In this document: one piece after another, positions 41,925-48,973 of the stretch | Numbering within the stretch: position 1 is the stretch's first letter | Layout of the letters: each line of letters begins with the position of its first letter | Source of the DNA: Prevotella sp. | GTDB lineage: Bacteria > Bacteroidota > Bacteroidia > Bacteroidales > Bacteroidaceae | DNA: 51,070 bases | Direction: 5' to 3' | Assembly: GCA_016285075.1 (NCBI GenBank) | Contig: JAEEQB010000032.1 | Span: forward strand, 1-51,070 | The notes under the pieces: model-generated | Databases searched by the model: none | Seen by the model: only the letters and a program-made list of their open reading frames with translations | Told to the model about the DNA's origin: nothing | Program-made: the position numbers and the translations under genes

Positions 41925-42914
41925 TTAGAATTGGTTCTCAACAATGTCGGACAGTATGTCTTTCATGTCCAGTCCGGCAGCGCGCACCTGCTGGGGAATA
42001 AAACTGGTGGCAGTCATGCCTGGAGTGGTATTGATTTCGAGCATAGAAACCTTACCTTCCTTCGAGATGATGTAGTCAATGCGGATGATACCATTGCAAT
42101 GCAGGATGTCGTAGATGTGAGATGTGATCTTTGACACGCGCTCAGCCACCTCTTCAGGTATGCGTGCAGGTGTGATTTCCTGCACCTGACCGTTGTATTT
42201 GGCATCGTAGTCGAAGAACTCATTCGATGTCACCACTTCTGTGATGGGCAGTAGAACGGCCTTCTGCCGGGTCTTGTAGCAGCCTTGGGTAATCTCCGTA
42301 CCCTCGAGGAATGATTCCACCATCACCTCCGGGCTTTCCATCATGGCTTTGCGGATGGCTGGTGCCAACTGGTCGGCATTCTTCACTTTCGAAACGCCGA
42401 AGGAACTGCCATCGGCAGCGGGCTTCACGAAGCAGGGCATTCCTATGCGCTGCTCTATCTCCTCGTCGCTCACCAGTTGCTCGTAGCCTTTACGGATGAG
42501 CAGCGAGTCTGCTACAGCTACACCGTAGCCACGCAGATACTGGTTGAGCACAAATTTGTCGAATGTCATGGCCTCGACCAGCACTCCGCTGGTGGAGTAG
42601 GGCAGGCCTATCAGGTCGAAGTAGCCCTGTAGCAGGCCGTTTTCACCTGGAGTGCCGTGAATGGTGATATAGGCATAGTCGAACACCTTGGCCTTGCCTT
42701 CTTCGATGAACGAGAAATCGTTGCGGTCAATCTTTGCTGTTAAGCCATTGGGCAGCTCTACGTGCCAGTCCTGGCCTTTGATGTCGACAATATAGACATT
42801 GTAGCGCTCCTTGTCGAAAAAGGAGTAGATGCCCTGGGCAGAGCGGAGCGAGACGTCGTGCTCAGAGGAGTCGCCACCACAGACGATGGCAATAGTTCTC
42901 TTCAAATTCTTCAT
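41925..42914 (-). CDS. ddl: D-alanine--D-alanine ligase
   Basis: ATP-grasp enzyme making the D-Ala-D-Ala dipeptide for peptidoglycan. 329 residues. Signatures: CGGDSSEHDVSLRSAQ (N-terminal, catalytic Glu), HGTPGENGLLQGYFDLIGLPYS, MPCFVKPAADGSSFGVSKVK (ATP binding), VESFLEGTEITQG, and the C-terminal Mg site IDYIISKEGKVSMLEINTTPGMT. Located between rluD (58 bases upstream) and the acyltransferase, in an envelope-linked gene run. Confidence 0.96.
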   Translation of the reverse strand: MKNLKRTIAIVCGGDSSEHDVSLRSAQGIYSFFDKERYNVYIVDIKGQDWHVELPNGLTAKIDRNDFSFIEEGKAKVFDYAYITIHGTPGENGLLQGYFDLIGLPYSTSGVLVEAMTFDKFVLNQYLRGYGVAVADSLLIRKGYEQLVSDEEIEQRIGMPCFVKPAADGSSFGVSKVKNADQLAPAIRKAMMESPEVMVESFLEGTEITQGCYKTRQKAVLLPITEVVTSNEFFDYDAKYNGQVQEITPARIPEEVAERVSKITSHIYDILHCNGIIRIDYIISKEGKVSMLEINTTPGMTATSFIPQQVRAAGLDMKDILSDIVENQF

Positions 42915-42972
42915 ATTTAAGATGTTTCGATATTTCGATGTTTTGTTGTCTTGTCATGATGATGCTTCGTTG

Positions 42973-44088
42973 TTATGTAGCTTCGCTACCACGGATATAT
43001 CTTCGCCACTTGTCGATGACGGCTTGCATGTCCTCCGGCCATTCGGAAGTGAAGTCCATCTGCCGACCTGTGACAGGATGCACGAACCCCAAGGTACGGG
43101 CATGTAGCACCTGCCGCGGACAGAGCCGGAAACAGTTCTGTATGAAGGCTTTATAGGTGGAGGACCGCTCGCCTCGGAGTATCTCTGTGCCACCATATCG
43201 CTCATCGCAGAACAGAGGGTGTCCAATGTGTTTCATGTGGGCGCGTATCTGGTGGGTACGGCCGGTCTCCAGGCGGCATTCCACAAGAGTCGTATAGCCG
43301 AAGCGCTCCATAACACGCCAGTGGGTGACGGCTGTTTTCCCCATCTCAGAGCCTGGTGGGAATACAGCCATGCGCTGCCTGTCGCGCAGGTCACGGCCGA
43401 TGTTTCCTTCGATGCGTCCTTCGTCCTCGGCCAGGTGACCCCAGACAAGTGCATTGTAGCTGCGGTGGGTGTCGTGGTCAAAGAACTGTTTGCCCAGAGC
43501 CGATTTGGCCTCAGGTGTTTTTGCCACTACAAGCAGGCCACTGGTGTCCTTGTCAATGCGATGAACCAATCCCACCTGCGGGTCGTTGGGGTCATAGGAG
43601 GGCAGGTTTCTGAGATGCCAGGCAATGGCGTTGACCAGGGTTCCATGGAAATTGCCTACGCCTGGATGTACTACCATGCCCGCAGATTTATTGATGACCA
43701 TCAGTTGGTCGTCCTCGTAAACCACATCCAAGGGAATCTCTTCAGGTTCGATGGTAGTGTCGTAGTGAGGACGGTCGAGCATGAGAGTGATGATGTCCCT
43801 CGCGCGTACCTTATAATTACTTTTAACAGGATGGGAGGCTTTCCCTTTCAGGCCGTCTTCTGCCGAAAGAACGTGGATGAACCCGGCATCGGCAGCCTGT
43901 TGTATGCGGTTGCGTGTGGTGTGTGGCATGTGCTCGGCCAGATACTTGTCTATGCGTAGCGGTTCTTGTCCGTTGTCCACCTCCAAGCGGAAGTGTTCGT
44001 ATAGCTCCTGACCCTCTGCCTGCTCCTCCAGCAGCAAGTCCTGTTCCTCCAGCTCTATGTCGTCAATCTCAGTCACTTCTCTTCTCAT
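42973..44088 (-). CDS. rluD: Pseudouridine synthase, RluA/RluD family
   Basis: 371 residues. An acidic N-terminal extension of about 40 residues (IELEEQDLLLEEQAEGQ) precedes an S4 RNA-binding domain (LRIDKYLAEHMPHTTRNRIQ). The catalytic domain has the motif GLVHRIDKDTSGLLVV with Asp179, and further blocks ALVWGHLAEDEGRI, RTHQIRAHMKHIGHPLFCDERYGG. It likely modifies uridines of 23S rRNA. Its start overlaps the PASTA gene stop (TGATG). RluD is the most likely member, but the target sites cannot be read from sequence. Confidence 0.9.
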   Translation of the reverse strand: MRREVTEIDDIELEEQDLLLEEQAEGQELYEHFRLEVDNGQEPLRIDKYLAEHMPHTTRNRIQQAADAGFIHVLSAEDGLKGKASHPVKSNYKVRARDIITLMLDRPHYDTTIEPEEIPLDVVYEDDQLMVINKSAGMVVHPGVGNFHGTLVNAIAWHLRNLPSYDPNDPQVGLVHRIDKDTSGLLVVAKTPEAKSALGKQFFDHDTHRSYNALVWGHLAEDEGRIEGNIGRDLRDRQRMAVFPPGSEMGKTAVTHWRVMERFGYTTLVECRLETGRTHQIRAHMKHIGHPLFCDERYGGTEILRGERSSTYKAFIQNCFRLCPRQVLHARTLGFVHPVTGRQMDFTSEWPEDMQAVIDKWRRYIRGSEAT

Positions 44089-44768
44089 CAGCGTCCTAGT
44101 ACTGCCTTCAGGTCGGGAACCTCTTCGAATTCGTCCTCTTCACTTTCGTCGTCGTCGTCATTCACGCCACCGAACCCTGGCTCCATATACTCTATATCGA
44201 CTGAATCCTCATCGTATGTACCGTTGCCCACGATGAGGGTCAGAGGGGTCTCTACCGACACCACATCACCTGCCGATACATGGCGTCCGCGGCTCAATAT
44301 CCCATAAACCCAGTCCTGCTCGCCATTGATATATTTTGGCTCCAGCAGTTTGAACCCCAATGCTGTCAGTTTTGCCTCTGCCTCGCGGAAACTGCAGTTG
44401 TCGACAATGTCGGGCAGTGCAAACGAGGGAGAAGAGGGTGAGTTGACAGATACGTAGATGATGTGTCCTTCCTTGACATAAGTACCTGCTCCTGGCGTCT
44501 GCGCGAGGATGCAGTCCGCCGGCAGCCGCTTGTTATATCCGGAATCACTTACCAGAATCTGAAGATTGTCGCTCTCGAGAAGGGCTCGGGCTTCCTGGAA
44601 CTTCATGTTCTTCAGGTCAGGCACCTTCACGCCTTCGCCATGATGGGTATAGATCTCCAGTCCATATTTCACGCAAAAGCACAGCGCTACCACCACAAGA
44701 GTCATAGCAAACAGGTTTCCCCATAGGTAGCCGCTCAGCAGTTTACCGAAAAAATCCTTCGTATTCAT
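44088..44768 (-). CDS. PASTA-domain membrane protein
   Basis: 226 residues from ATG 44768; a longer frame to 44819 begins upstream of the promoter box. One transmembrane segment (about 16-34, LWGNLFAMTLVVVALCFCV) leaves the C-terminal part outside the cytoplasm. Two PASTA domains follow, about 46-110 (VKVPDLKNMKFQEARALLES, ILAQTPGAGTYVKEG) and 115-182 (FALPDIVDNCSFREAEAKL). The tail is strongly acidic (NDDDDESEEDEFEEVPD). PASTA domains bind peptidoglycan or beta-lactams; there is no kinase domain. Being first in an operon with rluD and ddl fits a cell-wall role. Confidence 0.88.
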   Translation of the reverse strand: MNTKDFFGKLLSGYLWGNLFAMTLVVVALCFCVKYGLEIYTHHGEGVKVPDLKNMKFQEARALLESDNLQILVSDSGYNKRLPADCILAQTPGAGTYVKEGHIIYVSVNSPSSPSFALPDIVDNCSFREAEAKLTALGFKLLEPKYINGEQDWVYGILSRGRHVSAGDVVSVETPLTLIVGNGTYDEDSVDIEYMEPGFGGVNDDDDESEEDEFEEVPDLKAVLGR

Positions 44769-44794
44769 GAGCTTATTGCTTTTCTTTTCAGCTG

Positions 44795-44846
44795 CAAAGA
44801 TACGAATAATTAAGTGCAAAACAAAGAAACTTGTTTCTTTTTTTGC
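44795..44846 (-). promoter_or_regulatory. Promoter of the PASTA-rluD-ddl operon with overlapping palindrome
   Basis: On the minus strand TTTG (44825-44822), 19 bp, TATCTTTG (44802-44795). The -33 box lies in one arm of GCAAAACAAAGAAAC / GTTTCTTTTTTTGC (44816-44830 and 44833-44846), which pair fully apart from one bulged C. A close relative stands at the same place in the rpoN-operon promoter (32108-32138). Confidence 0.75.
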
Positions 44847-44887
44847 TGAAACGGTTTTTTTTCGCCTTCTTTATTGGCAAAACAGTA

Positions 44888-44934
44888 TAAAAAAACAGAA
44901 AGAAGCAAAGATTCTCCCTACTTCTTTCTGTTTT
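44888..44934 (-). terminator. Terminator after rpmH
   Basis: AAAACAGAAAGAAG (44892-44905) pairs with CTTCTTTCTGTTTT (44921-44934), a 14-bp stem with a 15-base loop. In the minus direction the stem runs into seven T, a standard rho-independent terminator for rpmH. It also insulates the next operon's promoter. Confidence 0.85.
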
Positions 44935-44961
44935 AACCAAAAATACCTATGTAATGTTGGT

Positions 44962-45117
44962 TTACTTTCCGTGATGCTCGTCAGAAACGGTCAACTTCTT
45001 GCGGCCCTTTGCGCGGCGTGAAGCCAACACGCGGCGTCCATTCTTTGTGGCCATTCTCTCACGGAAACCGTGCTTGTTTACGCGACGGCGATTGTGCGGC
45101 TGGAATGTTCTTTTCAT
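44962..45117 (-). CDS. rpmH: Ribosomal protein bL34
   Basis: 51 residues, highly basic: [20 protein letters not shown] at the start, then [20 protein letters not shown], the bL34 signature almost from end to end. A short Bacteroidetes-type C-terminal extension follows ([10 protein letters not shown]). It has its own promoter and terminator and is not next to rnpA or dnaA here, unlike in many bacteria. Confidence 0.96.
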   Translation of the reverse strand: MKRTFQPHNRRRVNKHGFRERMATKNGRRVLASRRAKGRKKLTVSDEHHGK

Positions 45118-45162
45118 TGCTTTTAATCGTTATTTATTACTATGATTTATCGTTTTGGGCTG

Positions 45163-45193
45163 CAAAATTACTGATTTCTTTTGAATTACGCAA
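45163..45193 (-). promoter_or_regulatory. rpmH promoter
   Basis: On the minus strand TTG (45193-45191), 20 bp, TAATTTTG (45170-45163). The leader to ATG 45117 is about 40 bases. It is divergent from the efp promoter. Confidence 0.7.
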
Positions 45194-45207
45194 GTTTAAA
45201 GCGAAAT

Positions 45208-45252
45208 TTTTCACTTTTCACTTTTCACTTTTCACTTTTTTTCGTACCTTTG
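45208..45252 (+). promoter_or_regulatory. efp promoter with 7-bp tandem repeat
   Basis: TACCTTTG (45245-45252) is the -7 box. Upstream lie four exact TTTTCAC units (45208-45235) and a T run, occupying the -33 region, where no TTTG is seen. ATG 45287 follows 34 bases after the box. Confidence 0.65.
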
Positions 45253-45286
45253 CACCCAAATTCCAACAAATACATTTTAAAAAGGT

Positions 45287-45853
45287 ATGATTAACTCACA
45301 AGACATTAAGAAAGGAACAGCTATCCGCATGGACGGTGGCATTTGGGTATGTATTGATTTTCAGCACCGCAAGCCGGGTAAGGGTAACACCATCATGAAC
45401 ATCAAGTTGAAGAACGTCAGCGACGGTCGTGTTTTGGAGCGTCGTTACAATATCGGTGAGAAACTGGAAGATGTGATTATTGAGCGTCGTCCCTACCAGT
45501 ACCTCTATGAGGATCAGTCCGGACGTATTTTCATGAATCAGGAGACCTTCGAGCAGATCCCCATCGACAACGAGCTGGTGATTGGCCATGAGTTCATGAA
45601 GGAGAGCGACATCGTGGAGGTGGTCAGCGATACTACCGATGGTACTATCCTCTATGCTGAAATGCCGGTGAAGACCATTCTTCGTGTTACTCATTCTGAG
45701 CCTGGCATCAAGGGCGATACCGCTACCAACACTCTCAAGCCTGCTACGCTGGAGACTGGTGTGGAGATACGCGTTCCTCTGTTCATCAACGAGGGCGATC
45801 TGATACAAGTGGATACCCGCGACGGTTCTTACCTGCAGCGCGCCAAGGAGTAA
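45287..45853 (+). CDS. efp: Elongation factor P
   Basis: 188 residues, the family's usual length. It relieves ribosome stalling at polyproline stretches. N-terminal KOW-like domain with the loop QHRKPGKGNTIM, whose Lys32 is at the position modified in other EF-Ps. The middle has RRPYQYLYEDQSGRIFMNQETFEQ, and the C-terminal OB domain has SEPGIKGDTATNTLKPATLETG and VPLFINEGDLIQVDTRDGSYLQR. No modifying enzyme is in the window. Confidence 0.97.
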   Translation: MINSQDIKKGTAIRMDGGIWVCIDFQHRKPGKGNTIMNIKLKNVSDGRVLERRYNIGEKLEDVIIERRPYQYLYEDQSGRIFMNQETFEQIPIDNELVIGHEFMKESDIVEVVSDTTDGTILYAEMPVKTILRVTHSEPGIKGDTATNTLKPATLETGVEIRVPLFINEGDLIQVDTRDGSYLQRAKE

Positions 45854-45860
45854 TTTATTC

Positions 45861-45988
45861 AGTTCATAGTTCTTTGCTGGGCAAAACGGCAGAGCCGAGT
45901 GCGTAGTCCCTGGTTCATGATCGTACCATCCAGTCCAATGCCTGATGGGAAAAACTATGAACTATGAATTATGAACTATGAACTATAG
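45861..45988. repeat. Inverted AGTTCATAGT repeats around the glycosyltransferase start
   Basis: AGTTCATAGTT (45861-45871) faces AACTATGAACT (45953-45963), which continues as ATGAATTATGAACTATGAAC into the coding start at 45978. The same unit forms the tandem at 22420-22490. The stretch between holds no gene that I can support. Several ATGs occur in the repeat; only the one at 45978 opens the glycosyltransferase frame. Confidence 0.7.
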
Positions 45989-47057
45989 CATAATTGTTCC
46001 CGTCTTCAATCGTCCTGACGAAGTGGGCGAATTGCTGGAAAGCCTCGCGCAACAGACGTTCAAGGATTTCGAAGTGATCATTGTAGAAGACGGTTCTCAA
46101 AGGACTTGTAAGGATGTCTGTGACCAGTTCGCAGGCATCCTTCCTTTACATTATTATTATAAAGAGAACAGTGGCCCTGGACAAAGCCGCAACTATGGGG
46201 CAGAACGCGCAAACGGTGAGTGGCTGATAGTGCTCGATTCCGACGTGGTGCTACCTCCCGACTATTTGCGGAACGTGGAAACGGGGAGGAAGGAAGCAGG
46301 GTTTGCAGCCTTCGGCGGGCCAGATGCTGCCCATCCTTCATTTACCCCTGTCCAGAAAGCCATCAGTTACTCTATGACCTCTTTCTTCACCACTGGCGGT
46401 ATCAGAGGCGGTAAGGCAAAACTTGACAAGTTCTATCCCCGTTCATTTAATATGGGTATACGTCGCGAGGTCTACCGGGAGCTTGGTGGTTTCTCGAAGA
46501 TGCGTTTTGGTGAGGATATCGACTTTTCCTATCGCATTGTGGAGGCGGGCCATAAGACATGCCTGTTGCCCGATGCCTGGGTATGGCACAAGCGCCGAAC
46601 CGATTTCCGCAAGTTCTTCCGTCAGGTCTACAACAGTGGTATTGCCCGCATCAATCTCGAGAAGCGTCACCCTGGCACTTTGAAGCTGGTTCATCTGCTG
46701 CCTATGGTTTTCACCGTTGGTGTTATCGGGCTTTTGCTGCTCTTCTGTGTCGGTGTGTGTCTATACGGCTACGGAGAGTGGCTCGATGGCAATGGTCTTC
46801 GTCCTACTGACAATATGCACCAGGGTGTAGGCCTGATGCTCTGTGTCCTGGCGATTCTGCCCCTTCTGCTTTATAGCACCGTCATCTTTTTCGACTCCTC
46901 CATCCGTAACCGCAGCCTATGGGTGGGCTTGCTCTCCGTTCCTGCCGCCTTCGTTCAGCTCATGGGTTATGGACTGGGATTCATTGAGTCGTGGTGGAAG
47001 CGTTGCATCTTGAAGCAAGATGAGTTCACGGCCTTCGAAAAGAATTTCTATCAATGA
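45978..47057 (+). CDS. Family 2 glycosyltransferase, membrane anchored
   Basis: 359 residues. GT-A fold at the N-terminus: YSIIVPVFNRPDEVGELLESL, FEVIIVEDGSQ, nucleotide-sugar motif VLDSDVVLPPDY and the acceptor region FGEDIDFSYRIVEAG. The C-terminal third carries three hydrophobic segments (about 234-258, 280-305 and 312-335), so the enzyme sits at the cytoplasmic membrane. Donor and acceptor sugars are unknown; cell-surface glycan or lipid glycosylation is usual. The stop overlaps the radC start (ATGA). No promoter is recognised, and the start codon lies in a repeat. Confidence 0.9.
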   Translation: MNYSIIVPVFNRPDEVGELLESLAQQTFKDFEVIIVEDGSQRTCKDVCDQFAGILPLHYYYKENSGPGQSRNYGAERANGEWLIVLDSDVVLPPDYLRNVETGRKEAGFAAFGGPDAAHPSFTPVQKAISYSMTSFFTTGGIRGGKAKLDKFYPRSFNMGIRREVYRELGGFSKMRFGEDIDFSYRIVEAGHKTCLLPDAWVWHKRRTDFRKFFRQVYNSGIARINLEKRHPGTLKLVHLLPMVFTVGVIGLLLLFCVGVCLYGYGEWLDGNGLRPTDNMHQGVGLMLCVLAILPLLLYSTVIFFDSSIRNRSLWVGLLSVPAAFVQLMGYGLGFIESWWKRCILKQDEFTAFEKNFYQ

Positions 47058-47743
47058 GCGGGAAACTGACTATTGCACACTGGTCAGAGGATGACCAGCC
47101 CCGTGAGAAACTTCGCGACAAAGGGGCTCAGCAGCTTAGCAATGCCGAATTGCTGGCCATCCTCATTGGTTCTGGAACACCTGGCGTGAGTGCTGTCGAA
47201 CTGATGCAGAAAGTATTGGACGACTGCAATAAAAGCCTTAATACCTTGGGAAAACTCACCATCCGCCAGCTGATGGGTTACAAAGGCATCGGTGAAGCGA
47301 AGGCCATCACTATCCTTGCTGCCTGTGAGCTCGGTAAGCGCCGCCAGCAGGAGACCCCCGAGGAACGTCCGGACCTGGGTACTGCCTCGCGCATCTACAA
47401 ACACATGCACCCCGTGATGCAGGACTTAGACGTGGAGGAGTTCTGGATCCTGCTGATGAACCAGAACTACCGCCTCATCCGCAAGTTGTGCATATCCCAT
47501 GGAGGAATCACTGAGGTGTCTGTCGATATCCGCATCATCATGCGTGAAGCCGTGTTGGCCAATACTACCATACTGGCAGTCTGTCATAACCACCCCTCAG
47601 GCAGTATCACCCCCAGCAGGTACGACGACCAACTGACAATATCGCTGAAAAAAGCGTGCGATGTCATGCGCATCCATTTCCTCGACCATGTTATTGTGGC
47701 AGACGGACACTACTATTCGTACCGTGAGGAAGGGAAGGTGTAA
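47054..47743 (+). CDS. radC: RadC-family JAB/MPN protein
   Basis: 229 residues. An N-terminal UPF0758 helical part (DQPREKLRDKGAQQLSNAELLAILIGSGTPG) and helix-hairpin-helix-like LMGYKGIGEAKAITILAACELG precede the MPN domain with the metal motif CHNHPSGSITPSRYD (HxHPSGx4SxxD). Once linked to DNA repair, but the biochemical role of RadC is not settled. It overlaps the glycosyltransferase gene by four bases. Confidence 0.94.
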   Translation: MSGKLTIAHWSEDDQPREKLRDKGAQQLSNAELLAILIGSGTPGVSAVELMQKVLDDCNKSLNTLGKLTIRQLMGYKGIGEAKAITILAACELGKRRQQETPEERPDLGTASRIYKHMHPVMQDLDVEEFWILLMNQNYRLIRKLCISHGGITEVSVDIRIIMREAVLANTTILAVCHNHPSGSITPSRYDDQLTISLKKACDVMRIHFLDHVIVADGHYYSYREEGKV

Positions 47744-47763
47744 AAATAAAAAATTCAAATTAA

Positions 47764-47795
47764 TTTGTTTTTTTGCTCATTTATTCGTACCTTTG
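47764..47795 (+). promoter_or_regulatory. Promoter of the SufT-like gene
   Basis: TTTG (47764-47767), 20 bp, TACCTTTG (47788-47795): a full match. The ATG at 47805 is nine bases after the -7 box, leaving almost no leader. Confidence 0.8.
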
Positions 47796-47804
47796 CAGGC
47801 CAAG

Positions 47805-48125
47805 ATGACTCAAGAAGAAAAGAATAAATTAGAAGAGAGGATTGTTGATGTGCTGAAGACCGTCTACGATCCTGAGATTCCCGTCAATATCTACGACCTG
47901 GGAATGATTTACAAGATAGACGTGCAGGATAATGCCACGGTGGAGCTGGAGATGACCTTCACCGCGCCCAATTGTCCGGCTGCCGACTATATCTTGGAAG
48001 ATGTACGTACGAAGGTGGAGAGTGTCGAGGGTATCAGCGGCGCTAATGTGAACCTTGTGTTTGAACCGGCCTGGGATCAGTCGATGATGTCGGAGGAAGC
48101 CCGCCTTGAATTAGGATTCGACTGA
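47805..48125 (+). CDS. MIP18/SufT-like iron-sulfur cluster assembly protein
   Basis: 106 residues of the DUF59 (MIP18) family: VLKTVYDPEIPVNIYDLGMIY at the start, the conserved VELEMTFTAPNCPAADYILED with the reactive Cys, and a C-terminal VNLVFEPAWDQSMMSEEARLELG. Members help insert or mature Fe-S clusters. ATG 47805 was chosen because a longer frame from 47661 overlaps radC and reads through the promoter. There are no other suf genes nearby. Confidence 0.9.
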   Translation: MTQEEKNKLEERIVDVLKTVYDPEIPVNIYDLGMIYKIDVQDNATVELEMTFTAPNCPAADYILEDVRTKVESVEGISGANVNLVFEPAWDQSMMSEEARLELGFD

Positions 48126-48158
48126 TTTTAATGATCAATAGCCAATAGTCTGTCAACG

Positions 48159-48923
48159 ATGAAACCTGTTTATTTTCTGAGCGATGCCCATCTCGGGTCT
48201 TTGGCCATTCCTCATCAGCGTATGCAGGAGCGGCGGCTTGTACGATTTCTTGACTCCATCAAGGACAAGGCTGCTGCTGTCTACCTGCTGGGTGACATGT
48301 TCGACTTCTGGTATGAGTACCGTTATGTGGTTCCCAAGGGGTACACCCGTTTTCTCGGCAAGTTGTCTGAACTTACCGATTTGGGTGTGGAGGTACATTA
48401 TTTTACGGGTAATCACGACATTTGGGCTTATGACTATCTGGAGAAGGAATGTGGCGTGATCCTTCATAAGAAACCGCTCACCACCGAGATTTACGGCAAG
48501 ATATTCTTTTTGGCTCATGGTGATGGGCTGGGTGATCCTGACAAGAAGTTCAAGCTCATTAGGTTTCTCTTCCATAACCGTGCCTGCCAATGGGCTTTCT
48601 CTGCAGTTCATCCCCGCTGGGGTATGTGGTTCGGTCTCAACTGGGCCAAGTACAGCCGCATGAAGCGTCCTGGAGGCGAAGAGCCTCCCTACCAGGGTGA
48701 CAACAAGGAGCATCTGGTGCTCTTTACCAAGAAGTATATACAGTATCATCCCAACGTGGATTTCTTTATCTTTGGTCATCGCCATATAGAGGTGGACCTG
48801 CAACTGACGAAAAGAGCGCGTCTGATCATCCTGGGCGACTGGATTAGCCATTTCAGCTATGTGATGTTTGACGGTGTCCATCTCTTTGTCTCACAGTATA
48901 TTGAGGGCGAAAGCAAACTCTGA
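48159..48923 (+). CDS. lpxH: LpxH-like UDP-2,3-diacylglucosamine hydrolase (metallophosphoesterase)
   Basis: 254 residues. Calcineurin-type metal motifs in order: FLSDAHLG, LLGDMFDFWYEY, FTGNHDIW, FLAHGDGLG, FGHRH. The layout and the motif DFWYEY match LpxH/LpxH2-type enzymes of lipid A synthesis, which cleave UDP-2,3-diacylglucosamine to lipid X. The closing part (YVMFDGVHLFVSQYIEG) is typical of Bacteroidetes versions. A general metallophosphoesterase is the alternative. It stands alone between the SufT-like gene and topB. Confidence 0.85.
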   Translation: MKPVYFLSDAHLGSLAIPHQRMQERRLVRFLDSIKDKAAAVYLLGDMFDFWYEYRYVVPKGYTRFLGKLSELTDLGVEVHYFTGNHDIWAYDYLEKECGVILHKKPLTTEIYGKIFFLAHGDGLGDPDKKFKLIRFLFHNRACQWAFSAVHPRWGMWFGLNWAKYSRMKRPGGEEPPYQGDNKEHLVLFTKKYIQYHPNVDFFIFGHRHIEVDLQLTKRARLIILGDWISHFSYVMFDGVHLFVSQYIEGESKL

Positions 48924-48973
48924 GAGAGGGGCAGCCAAAAACTCTTGAATCAAAGGTAGGAAACTTTTTCCGT

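Noticed and set aside
48924..48973. A further REP half-site at CTTGAATCAAAGG
   Set aside because: Only the short GAATCAA matches; the GGGGACAGG core is missing.
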